A stretch of 5,190 nt of DNA from Pseudomonadota bacterium (GCA_023391175.1 JAEWBL010000286.1:1-5190), one strand, 5' to 3'; shown: positions 1 through 5,190, counted from the first letter of the stretch. The notes: generated by a model from the letters alone, not told the origin. Numbers and translations are program-made.

Positions 1-1226
1 GGACCTCAACGTCCCCATGGAGAACGGCAGGGTGACGGACGCCACGCGCATCGAGCGCGTGCTCCCCACCATCCGTGAAATCGCCGACAAGGGCGGCAAG
101 GTGATCCTGCTCGCCCATTTCGGACGCCCGAAGGGACGCGACCCGTCTCAAGGCCATCCTGCCCACCATTCGGGACATCACCGGCAAGGGCGGCAAGGCC
201 GTCCTGCTGGCGCACTTCGGGCGGCCGAAGGGCCGCGACGAAAGCCAGTCCCTCGCCCCGGTCGCCAAGGCCCTCGAGGGTGAACTCGGCCGCAAGGTCG
301 CGTTTGCCTCCGACTGCGTCGGCGACGAGGCGAAGAGCGCGGTCTCCCGCCTCGCTTCCGGCGAGGTGATCGTGCTGGAGAACACCCGCTTCCATGCGGG
401 CGAGGAGAAGAACGCGCCGGACTTCATCGACGCTCTCGCGAGCCTCGGCGACGTCTATGTCAACGATGCCTTCTCCACCGCCCACCGCGCGCACGCCTCC
501 ACCGAGGGGCTGGCGCGCAAGCTGCCGGCTTATGCCGGCCGCTCCATGGAGAGCGAGATCGAGGCGCTGACGAAGGCCCTCGAGGCGCCCAAGCGCCCCG
601 TGCTCGCCGTGGTGGGAGGCTCCAAGGTCTCCAGCAAGCTCGAGCTGCTCGGTAACCTCGTGAAGAAGGTGGACATCCTCGTCATCGGCGGCGGCATGGC
701 CAACACCTTCCTCGCCGCTCTCGGCAAGAAGGTCGGCAAGTCGCTGTGCGAGCACGATCTCGCCGATACCGCCCGGGACATCCTGAAGAAGGCCGAGGCG
801 GCCGGATGCGAGATTGTCCTGCCGGTGGACGCGGTGGTCGCCACCGAGTTCAAGGCCAATGCCGCGCACCGCGTCGCCAGCGTCGATGACGTGAAGGACG
901 ACGAGATGATGCTGGATGCCGGGCCGGAGACGGTCGGCATCGTCAAGCAGAAGCTCGACGGGGCGAAGACGGTGGTCTGGAACGGGCCGTTCGGCGCGTT
1001 CGAGCTGACCCCGTTCGATGCGGCGACGGTGGCCGTGGCCCGCTATGTCGGCGACCTCACCCACAAGGGGCGGTTGCTCTCGGTCGCGGGCGGCGGCGAC
1101 ACGGTGGCCGCGCTCAACCACGCGGGAACGGCGGAGCGCTTCTCCTACGTCTCCACCGCCGGCGGTGCCTTCCTCGAGTGGCTCGAGGGCAAGGCGCTTC
1201 CGGGTGTGGAGGCCCTGCGGCGCTGA
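1..1226 (+). pseudogene. pgk: Phosphoglycerate kinase, 5'-partial, with a frameshifting internal duplication
   Basis: Cytoplasmic enzyme that transfers phosphate between 1,3-bisphosphoglycerate and ADP, giving 3-phosphoglycerate and ATP; it runs in reverse in gluconeogenesis and the Calvin cycle. The N-terminal ~20 codons lie off the left edge. Visible family motifs are DLNVP (2-16), the substrate-binding HFGRPKG (116-136 and again 213-233), [12 protein letters not shown] (from 378), NDAF then HRAHAS (462-500), GGSKVSSK (615-638), WNGPFGAFE (978-1004) and GGGDT (1089-1103). The reading frame is broken. The frame of DLNVP runs through the first HFGRPKG copy and stops at TGA 281-283. The rest of the enzyme lies one frame over, and that frame has a TGA at 102-104. 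Removing one 97-nt repeat unit would restore a normal protein of about 395 residues. Downstream of 240 the gene looks intact to TGA 1224-1226. As written it cannot make a full kinase. For an essential housekeeping gene this may be an assembly error. Identity is certain; real inactivation is not. Confidence 0.9.
47..239 (+). repeat. Diverged tandem duplication inside pgk (copies 47-142 and 144-239)
   Basis: Two adjacent 96-nt copies of one pgk segment are offset by 97 nt. Copy 1 encodes residues from RIERVLPTI through GRPKGRD; copy 2 encodes the same segment beginning RLKAILPTI and ending GRPKGRD. By hand alignment 74 of 96 bases match, and 23 of 32 residues. Many differences are at third codon positions, so both copies have evolved under selection as coding sequence. 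One extra base between the copies (position 143) makes the offset 97 rather than 96, which shifts the frame by one. The bases ACCCG at 141-145 could belong to either side, as expected for joining at a short microhomology. Confidence 0.93.
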
Positions 1227-1257
1227 TGTTGCGCTGCGGGATAAAATGACGAGAATT

Positions 1258-1290
1258 GCGCCCGCCCGGCCCTCCGCGGCGGGCGCTTTT
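1258..1290 (+). terminator. Intrinsic terminator after pgk
   Basis: A perfect 9-bp GC-rich stem, GCGCCCGCC (1258-1266) with GGCGGGCGC (1278-1286), encloses an 11-nt loop in which CGG 1267-1269 can pair with CCG 1274-1276. It is followed directly by TTTT (1287-1290). It lies 31 nt after the pgk stop codon, so most pgk transcripts should end here and fba probably has its own promoter. Confidence 0.87.
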
Positions 1291-1300
1291 CGGGTAGGTC

Positions 1301-1430
1301 ACCGGTCGGGAACCCGGTGCCGGCTCCAGGACTTGCAGGCGCGCAGAGAAGCGCCACGGTTCGGGGCGTTCCAAACGATCAATCTGCCGGAGTGCCACGC
1401 TCCGGCGTCCATGCCCGCCGAGGGGCGGCA
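1301..1430 (+). promoter_or_regulatory. Structured leader upstream of fba (function unassigned)
   Basis: Between the pgk terminator and the fba ribosome binding site the sequence contains several inverted repeats: ACCGG 1301-1305 with CCGGT 1314-1318; GGCGC 1338-1342 with GCGCC 1351-1355; GCCGGAGTG 1386-1394 with CGCTCCGGC 1398-1406 (nine pairs, one G-T, three-base loop); and TGCCCGCC 1412-1419 with GGCGGCA 1424-1430 (one bulged base). The last one ends only 7 nt before the Shine-Dalgarno sequence. These could be operators or 5' UTR folds affecting fba expression. I recognise no riboswitch class, and in DNA this GC-rich some hairpins arise by chance. No convincing -35/-10 pair was found, though fba needs a promoter somewhere in this stretch. 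Confidence 0.35.
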
Positions 1431-1437
1431 ACAAGGC

Positions 1438-1443
1438 AGGTGA
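1438..1443 (+). promoter_or_regulatory. Ribosome binding site of fba
   Basis: AGGTGA lies five bases before the ATG at 1449. It fixes the start there, although the frame stays open upstream to a GTG at 1317. The upstream residues do not resemble aldolase and cross the inverted-repeat leader. Confidence 0.8.
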
Positions 1444-1448
1444 AGAAC

Positions 1449-2471
1449 ATGACGGCGGAGCTCGACGCGATCGCGCAGAAAATGGTGGCCGACGGCAAGG
1501 GCATTCTCGCGGCAGACGAGAGCGGCGGAACCATCAAGAAGCGGTTCGACGCCATCGGGGTCGAATCCACCGAGGAGAACCGTCGCGACTACCGCGAGCT
1601 GATGTTCCGCTCGCAGGGCATGGACTACATCTCCGGCGTCATCCTCTATGACGAGACCATTCGCCAGAAGGCGAAGGACGGCACCCCGCTCGTCTCCGTC
1701 ATCGAGAAGGCCGGCGCCATCCCCGGCATCAAGGTCGACGCCGGCGCCAAGCCGCAGCCCTTCTGCCCGGGCGAGACCATCACCGAGGGCCTCGACGGCC
1801 TCGCCGGCCGTCTCAAGGAATATTACGACCTCGGCGCCCGCTTCGCGAAGTGGCGCGCGGTGATCGACATCGACACCACCAAGCACATTCCGTCCTACAC
1901 CTCGCTCCGCGCCAACGCCCACGCGCTCGCCCGCTATGCGGCGCTGTGCCAGGAAGCGAAGATCGTCCCGATCGTCGAGCCGGAAGTGCTCATGGATGGC
2001 GCGCACGACATCGACACCTGCTACCGCGTCACCGAATGGGCGCTGAAGACGGTGTTCGAGGAGCTGTACTACCAGCGCGTCCGCCTGGAAGGCATGGTGC
2101 TCAAGCCCAACATGATCGTGCCCGGCAAGAAGAGCCCGGTGCAGGCCTCGGTCGCCGAGGTCGCGGAAAAGACCGTGCGCGTGCTGAAGTCCTGCGTGCC
2201 CACCGCCGTGCCCGGCATCGCCTTCCTCTCCGGCGGCCAGTCCGACGAGGATGCCACCGCCCATCTCGATGCCATGGTGAAGCTCGGCGGCCTGCCGTGG
2301 AAGCTCACCTATTCCTACGGCCGCGCCCTTCAGGCCGCGCCGCAGAAGGCATGGGCCGGCAAGCCGGAGAACGTCGCCAAGGCGCAGGCCGCCTTCGCCC
2401 ACCGCGCGCAGATGAACTCCCTCGCAGCGCTCGGCAAGTGGTCCGCCGAGGAAGAGCGCAAGGCCGCCTGA
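1449..2471 (+). CDS. fba: Class I fructose-bisphosphate aldolase
   Basis: Cytoplasmic enzyme of 340 residues that reversibly cleaves fructose 1,6-bisphosphate to dihydroxyacetone phosphate and glyceraldehyde 3-phosphate through a lysine Schiff base, without a metal. It covers the whole class I fold. The active site can be matched to rabbit muscle aldolase: D23 in LAADES (D33), K95 in GIKVD (K107), K134 and R136 in FAKWR (K146, R148), E177 in VEPE (E187), the Schiff-base K219 in VLKPNM (K229; codon 2103-2105), S261 in FLSGGQS (S271) and R292 in YSYGRAL (R303). The C-terminus is rich in charge and alanine and lacks the terminal tyrosine of animal aldolases. The start is the ATG with AGGTGA five bases upstream. 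The gene follows pgk, an adjacent pathway step, but strong terminators on both sides suggest a monocistronic unit. Class I is the less common type in bacteria but usual in rhizobia-like alphaproteobacteria. The symbols fbaB and fda are also used for such genes. Confidence 0.96.
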   Translation: MTAELDAIAQKMVADGKGILAADESGGTIKKRFDAIGVESTEENRRDYRELMFRSQGMDYISGVILYDETIRQKAKDGTPLVSVIEKAGAIPGIKVDAGAKPQPFCPGETITEGLDGLAGRLKEYYDLGARFAKWRAVIDIDTTKHIPSYTSLRANAHALARYAALCQEAKIVPIVEPEVLMDGAHDIDTCYRVTEWALKTVFEELYYQRVRLEGMVLKPNMIVPGKKSPVQASVAEVAEKTVRVLKSCVPTAVPGIAFLSGGQSDEDATAHLDAMVKLGGLPWKLTYSYGRALQAAPQKAWAGKPENVAKAQAAFAHRAQMNSLAALGKWSAEEERKAA

Positions 2472-2496
2472 GCATCGGGCACATCCCGTTCAGAGA

Positions 2497-2520
2497 GGGC
2501 CGGCTTGCGCCGGCCCTTTT
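2497..2520 (+). terminator. Intrinsic terminator after fba
   Basis: A perfect 8-bp stem, GGGCCGGC (2497-2504) with GCCGGCCC (2509-2516), has the four-base loop TTGC and is followed by TTTT and then CTTAT. It lies 25 nt after the aldolase stop. It overlaps the possible upstream in-frame ATG of the next gene at 2524, which argues against that start. Confidence 0.93.
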
Positions 2521-2523
2521 CTT

Positions 2524-2600
2524 ATGGTCTGGCGAAAGCTGGCGACAATCCGCGTCCGTGCCCCCAATTCGCCGATTTCTTGGCAGACCGATCAGACCAT
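2524..2600 (+). repeat. Inverted repeat spanning the ThiE-like gene leader and start codon
   Basis: ATGGTCTG (2524-2531) is perfectly complementary to CAGACCAT (2593-2600), whose last two bases are the first two of the presumed start codon at 2599. A second CAGACC at 2584-2589 gives a direct repeat with a 9-base period, and it too can pair with GGTCTG. If the two arms fold together in RNA, the start codon would be partly hidden. No clear Shine-Dalgarno sequence is seen here. The pairing is in the sequence; any regulatory effect is inference. Confidence 0.4.
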
Positions 2601-3231
2601 GGCCAATCCTCCGCCCGCCCCCGGCGCCCGCCTCATGCTCGTCTTCACCGTCACCCCCGCGCTCGACCCGCGCACGGTGGAGGCGGCGGTGCGCGCGGGC
2701 GATATCGCCTGCGTGGTGCTGCGCGTGTCTCCGGGGGAGACCGTCGATGCGGCGCGCCTTGCCGAGATCGCCGGCGCGGCCCAGCGGCACGACGCGGCCG
2801 TTCTTCTGGAGGGGCCGGAGGGCTTCGTCGCCTCCGCCGGGCTGGATGGCGTGCATGTGGCAGCCGGACCGGCCCTCGATGCGACGCTGCGGCTGCTCAA
2901 GCCCGCTGCCATCGTCGGAGCCGGAGGGCTGGTGACGCGCCACGAAGCCATGGTGGCCGGCGAAAGCGGCGCGGATTACGTGGCTTTCGGCGCTCTGGCG
3001 CCCGAGCCGGGCGAGTTTTTCCGCGTGCTCGATCTGGTGGGATGGTGGGCTGAACTGTTCGAAGTGCCCTGTGTCGGTGTTGCGTCGACCCTCGACGAGG
3101 TGACGGCGCTCGCCGAGGCCGGCGCGGACTTCATCGCCCTGTCCGAGTCGTTGCTGGCCTCTGGCGGTGGAGCGGCGAAGACCGTCGCGGCTGCGCAGGC
3201 GAATCTTGCTGCGGGCGACGACGCGCAATGA
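2599..3231 (+). CDS. ThiE-like (thiamine-phosphate synthase superfamily) TIM-barrel protein, degenerate
   Basis: A 210-residue protein of the thiamine phosphate synthase/TenI superfamily. Barrel landmarks are LMLVFTVTPAL (12-22) at strand 1, DGVHVAAG (83-90), the GAGGLVTRHEAM region (107-118), GADYVAFG (124-131) and GADFIALSESLL (175-186) at the final phosphate-binding strand. True ThiE enzymes have a QxRxK motif, an Asn-Asp-Arg motif and a Thr-rich segment after the GP that follows GADY. Here the matching stretches are VLRVSP, LLEGPEG and FGALAPEP, so thiamine phosphate synthesis is doubtful although annotation pipelines will probably say thiamine phosphate synthase. It has no membrane segment and is likely cytoplasmic. 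No thi gene is nearby. It overlaps the Sel1 gene by ATGA, suggesting translational coupling. The start at 2599 gives the usual family N-terminus; 2635 is possible, while 2524 sits at the edge of the fba terminator and is unlikely. Homologues next to fba are, from memory, common in Hyphomicrobiales. Confidence 0.82.
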   Translation: MANPPPAPGARLMLVFTVTPALDPRTVEAAVRAGDIACVVLRVSPGETVDAARLAEIAGAAQRHDAAVLLEGPEGFVASAGLDGVHVAAGPALDATLRLLKPAAIVGAGGLVTRHEAMVAGESGADYVAFGALAPEPGEFFRVLDLVGWWAELFEVPCVGVASTLDEVTALAEAGADFIALSESLLASGGGAAKTVAAAQANLAAGDDAQ

Positions 3232-4358
3232 GGTCGCCAGTCCGCGCATCTCGGCGCAGGCCGGGGCTTGTCGTCCCGGGCCGTGCGGTCCTGCTGGCGG
3301 TTGCGCTGGCGGTTGCGCCTTCCATGGCGCATGCGCAGGCCCAGCCGCAGTCGGGCGCGACGCCCAAGCCCGCCGCGAAGCCCGCCAAGCCTGCCGACAA
3401 GGCTGGCAACAAGCCCGCAGCAAAGCCGGACCCCAACGCCGCCCAGCGTCCGCGCGAGCCGGCGCCCATGCCGCTTCTGGGTCCGCAGATCAGCTATCCC
3501 AGCCTGGATACGCCCGGCGGTACGGGGGATATCGCCTACGGGGCCTACCAGCGCGGCTACTACATCACCGCCTTCAACGAGGCGCTCAAGCGCGCCCGGG
3601 CCGGCGACGATCCGGCGGCCATGACGCTGCTCGGCGAGCTGTATTCGGATGGCCTCGGTGTCCCGCTCGACCCCAAGAAGGCCGTCGAGTGGTATCGCAA
3701 GGCCGCGGATGCCGGCTCGGTGGGAGCGCTGTTCGCGCTCGGCAACATGACCCTCGCCGGTCGCGGCGTTCCCATGGATGAGCCAGCGGCGGCGCAATTG
3801 TTCCGGCAGGCGGCAGAGAAGGGCAGCGCGGGCGCCGCCTACAATCTCGGCCTGCTGTATCTCCAGGGGCGGAAGATCCCCAAGGAGCCCTCCGAGGCCG
3901 CGCGCTGGTTCGAGGTCGCCGCCGCCAAGGACGTGGAAGATGCGCAGTATGCCCTCGGGGTGCTGCTGAAGGAGGGCAACGGTGTCGACAAGGACATCGC
4001 CGCCTCCGCCCGCATGATCGGCGCTGCCGCCCGGCTTGGTCACATCACGGCGCAGGTGGAATTCGCCATCATGCAGTTCAACGGCAACGGCGTGCCCAAG
4101 GACGAGGCCGCCGCCGCCGCATTGTTCCGCAAAGCTGCGCTGGCCGGCAACGCCATCGCCCAGAACCGCTATGCGCGGCTTCTCGCGGTCGGTCGTGGGG
4201 TGCCGCAGGACAAGGTGCAGGCGGCTGTCTGGCACTTGGTCGCGAAGAGCCGCGGCCTCGGCGATCCCATGCTTGACGAGGTGGTGGCCAAGCTGCCCGA
4301 GGCGGACCGCAAGAAGGCGCAGGCGCAGGCGGCGCGCTGGGAATCCGGGCGCGCCTGA
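3228..4358 (+). CDS. Exported Sel1-repeat (tetratricopeptide-like) protein
   Basis: A 376-residue protein likely exported to the periplasm. Residues 1-36 form a Sec signal peptide: arginine-rich start, hydrophobic core AVLLAVALAVA, and a signal peptidase I site after SMAHA. Residues 40-82 are a low-complexity Pro/Lys/Ala linker that could span or contact the cell wall. From residue 128 there are six Sel1 repeats of exactly 36 residues each (128-163, 164-199, 200-235, 236-271, 272-307, 308-343), with the family pattern A-x-x-x-LG-x-x-Y-x-x-G-x-GV-x-x-D-x-x-x-A-x-x-W/F-x-x-A-A-x-x-G. The stretch 103-127 resembles the second helix of an incomplete preceding repeat. Such arrays form alpha-solenoids that hold protein partners or, in some members, act on peptidoglycan. 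No catalytic domain is seen, so the partner and role are unknown. The start ATG is inside the ATGA overlap with the ThiE-like gene and lacks a strong Shine-Dalgarno sequence, so it is probably translated by coupling. Confidence 0.9.
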   Translation: MRSPVRASRRRPGLVVPGRAVLLAVALAVAPSMAHAQAQPQSGATPKPAAKPAKPADKAGNKPAAKPDPNAAQRPREPAPMPLLGPQISYPSLDTPGGTGDIAYGAYQRGYYITAFNEALKRARAGDDPAAMTLLGELYSDGLGVPLDPKKAVEWYRKAADAGSVGALFALGNMTLAGRGVPMDEPAAAQLFRQAAEKGSAGAAYNLGLLYLQGRKIPKEPSEAARWFEVAAAKDVEDAQYALGVLLKEGNGVDKDIAASARMIGAAARLGHITAQVEFAIMQFNGNGVPKDEAAAAALFRKAALAGNAIAQNRYARLLAVGRGVPQDKVQAAVWHLVAKSRGLGDPMLDEVVAKLPEADRKKAQAQAARWESGRA

Positions 4359-4393
4359 AGCAGCGTGTCGGCATGTCGGAGACGGGGGCGCCG

Positions 4394-4426
4394 TGGCCTG
4401 AGGCCATGTTGTGGCCCTTTTGCCAC
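4394..4426 (+). terminator. Possible weak terminator with alternating hairpins after the Sel1 gene
   Basis: Four short arms alternate in sense: TGGCC 4394-4398, GGCCA 4402-4406, TGGCC 4412-4416 and GCCA 4422-4425, so each inner arm can pair with either neighbour. The middle pairing (4402-4406 with 4412-4416, loop TGTTG) is followed by CTTTT and sits 43 nt after the Sel1 stop, as a weak intrinsic terminator would. The stem is only 5 bp, so this is tentative. Confidence 0.4.
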
Positions 4427-4509
4427 GCGCGCCGCCGCCCTGCCGCTGCCTTCACCCCTGCACCTCCGCGCCATGATGACGCCACGTCGCGGCATCAGTG
4501 AAGGACGCA

Positions 4510-4538
4510 CCGGACAACGGCCGAACGGCCGCGTCCGG
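4510..4538. repeat. Strong intergenic stem-loop
   Basis: Outer arms CCGGAC (4510-4515) and GTCCGG (4533-4538) and inner arms CGGCC (4518-4522) and GGCCG (4527-4531) fold into an 11-bp hairpin with a GAAC loop and a small AA/C internal loop. There is no T-tract on either side, so it is not a standard intrinsic terminator. It could stabilise an mRNA end, be part of a small RNA, or be a protein-binding palindrome. Confidence 0.45.
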
Positions 4539-4764
4539 ACCTTCTGGAACGGGTTTGAGCTGCTTGCTGCGCTTCCTCGAGGCCTGCAGGACCGAGCGGT
4601 GCCGACGCGACCCGGAGGGCGATGATAACGGCCCGGAAACCATGGCGAGCGGGAGTTGCCCGCATCCTCCGGTTTTCGGACCTCCGGGCGGCCCTCCGGC
4701 CGCGTGCGGAACGTTCGCTTAACCGGACGGCTTTAGACCCGAAGCCTCCGGTGCAGCGTTGAGA

Positions 4765-4770
4765 AGGGAG
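4765..4770 (+). promoter_or_regulatory. Ribosome binding site of pal
   Basis: AGGGAG is seven bases before the ATG at 4778, in a locally purine-rich stretch. It supports this start, which also gives a complete lipoprotein signal peptide. Confidence 0.8.
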
Positions 4771-4777
4771 TTACCGG

Positions 4778-5190
4778 ATGCGTTTCCTCAGCCTTGCTCG
4801 CGGCTTCCGGTTCGCGGCTCTGTTTGGCTTCGCGCTGGCTCTTGCCGCGTGCGCCAACAATCCCAACCAGAATGCCGGCGTCGGCGGCGCGGGTGGCCCT
4901 CCCGGTTCCCCTCAGGAGTTCGTGGTCGCCGTGGGCGATCGCGTGTTCTTCGAGAGCGACCAGACCGATCTCACCCCGCAGGCCCGCGCCACCCTGGACC
5001 GTCAGGCCCAGTGGCTCCAGCAGTACAACCGCTACACCTTCACCATCGAAGGCCATGCGGACGAACGCGGAACCCGCGAATACAACATCGCGCTCGGGGC
5101 CAAGCGCGCCCAGAGCGTGCGTGACTACCTCGCCTCCCGCGGCATCGACCCGGCCCGCATGCGGACCATCTCCTACGGCAAGGAGCGGCC
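4778..5190 (+). CDS. pal: Peptidoglycan-associated lipoprotein Pal, 3'-partial
   Basis: Outer-membrane lipoprotein of the Tol-Pal system. It binds peptidoglycan in the periplasm and TolB, and helps outer-membrane constriction at division. 137 codons are visible and the frame is open to the right edge; about 20-30 C-terminal residues are missing by comparison with the family. Residues 1-24 are a lipoprotein signal peptide ending in the lipobox LAAC, with C25 the expected lipidated cysteine. A short Asn/Gly/Pro-rich tether (26-46) follows. The OmpA-like domain starts near residue 48 with VFFESDQTDLTP (56-67) and contains EGHADERGTREYN (91-103) and the LGAKRAQSV segment (106-114). D95 and R110 are spaced 15 apart, as are the aspartate and arginine that bind diaminopimelate in OmpA-like domains. 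The end SYGKERP matches the Pal signature. The AGGGAG site supports the start. Pal normally follows tolB, but here the gene before it is a Sel1 protein over 400 nt away, so it is likely transcribed from its own promoter. Confidence 0.95.
   Translation, partial: MRFLSLARGFRFAALFGFALALAACANNPNQNAGVGGAGGPPGSPQEFVVAVGDRVFFESDQTDLTPQARATLDRQAQWLQQYNRYTFTIEGHADERGTREYNIALGAKRAQSVRDYLASRGIDPARMRTISYGKER

Larger units (their letters stand above)
4359..4777. other. 419-nt intergenic region between the Sel1 gene and pal
   Basis: No supported gene on either strand. Short open frames here have low-complexity or implausible products, and I see no tRNA shape and no recognisable remnant of tolB. It holds the weak terminator near 4402-4421. 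It also has an 11-bp two-part stem-loop at 4510-4538 (CCGGAC with GTCCGG, then CGGCC with GGCCG around GAAC), a 6-bp hairpin GCGGCC-CTCC-GGCCGC at 4688-4703, and four copies of CCTCCGG (4666-4672, 4681-4687, 4693-4699, 4745-4751). The pal promoter should be in the last 100 bases, but I cannot point to a convincing -35/-10 pair. Confidence 0.6.

Noticed and set aside
102..239. Programmed ribosomal frameshift joining the two pgk frames
   Set aside because: There is no clear slippery heptamer at the junction, and a shift would give a protein with the substrate-binding segment duplicated, which is not a known PGK form.
366..1226. Independent short gene starting at GTG 366 within pgk
   Set aside because: It is simply the C-terminal part of phosphoglycerate kinase; the GTG encodes an internal valine and the N-terminal substrate domain would be missing.
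1334..1365. Possible promoter for fba with a TTGCAG -35-like box
   Set aside because: There is no AT-containing -10 match at the right spacing, so the box alone is not convincing.
1317..1448. N-terminal extension of the aldolase from GTG 1317
   Set aside because: The extension has no similarity to class I aldolases, crosses several palindromes, and the ATG at 1449 has its own good ribosome binding site.
1299..2402. Long minus-strand open frame of 367 codons across fba
   Set aside because: It is antisense to the complete aldolase with all catalytic residues, and its product is low-complexity with no motif; a GC-driven shadow.
2524..2598. Longer ThiE-like protein starting at ATG 2524
   Set aside because: This start sits in the tail of the fba terminator, leaving no room for a ribosome binding site, and the added residues do not fit the family.
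2976..4235. Long open frame of 419 codons on the minus strand over the ThiE-like and Sel1 genes
   Set aside because: It is antisense to two clear family members, its product is rich in Arg/Gly/His with no recognisable domain, and such frames are common opposite high-GC genes.
4498..4722. Small plus-strand open frame of 74 codons before pal
   Set aside because: Its product is Gly/Pro/Arg-rich and unlike any family I know, there is no ribosome binding site, and it runs across hairpins and CCTCCGG repeats.

Overview
The window is high-GC, GC-rich at third codon positions, and reads on one strand only. It looks like the chromosome of an alphaproteobacterium of the order Hyphomicrobiales, most likely near Xanthobacteraceae (Xanthobacter, Azorhizobium, Ancylobacter). 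This placement rests on a class I fructose-bisphosphate aldolase directly after pgk, a degenerate ThiE-like protein next to it, a secreted Sel1-repeat protein, and the style of the Pal lipoprotein. It comes from recall of gene order and protein families, not from a search.

Layout, all on the + strand. 1-1226: phosphoglycerate kinase (pgk), entering from the left edge without its first ~20 codons. It carries a 97-nt diverged internal duplication that shifts the frame. 1258-1290: intrinsic terminator. 1291-1448: a leader rich in inverted repeats. 1449-2471: class I aldolase (fba), complete with all catalytic residues. 2497-2520: strong intrinsic terminator. 2599-3231: ThiE-like TIM-barrel protein lacking the usual thiamine-phosphate-synthase motifs. 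It overlaps by 4 nt (ATGA) with 3228-4358, an exported protein of six in-register 36-residue Sel1 repeats. 4359-4777: a 419-nt gap with hairpins but no convincing gene. 4778 to the right edge: pal, the peptidoglycan-associated lipoprotein, cut before its C-terminus.

Functionally, pgk and fba are central glycolysis/gluconeogenesis/Calvin-cycle enzymes, each ended by its own terminator. The ThiE-like and Sel1 genes form a translationally coupled pair of unknown role. Pal belongs to the Tol-Pal envelope system and is a separate transcription unit with a good ribosome binding site.

I see no new defence system, mobile element, CRISPR array or RNA gene. The one really odd thing is the pgk lesion: two copies of the same ~96-nt coding segment, only about 77% identical, joined out of frame. 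It looks like a junction between two different pgk alleles, either a real illegitimate recombination or an assembly chimera, rather than a fresh tandem duplication. A second point to check is that pal follows the Sel1 gene with no tolB before it.
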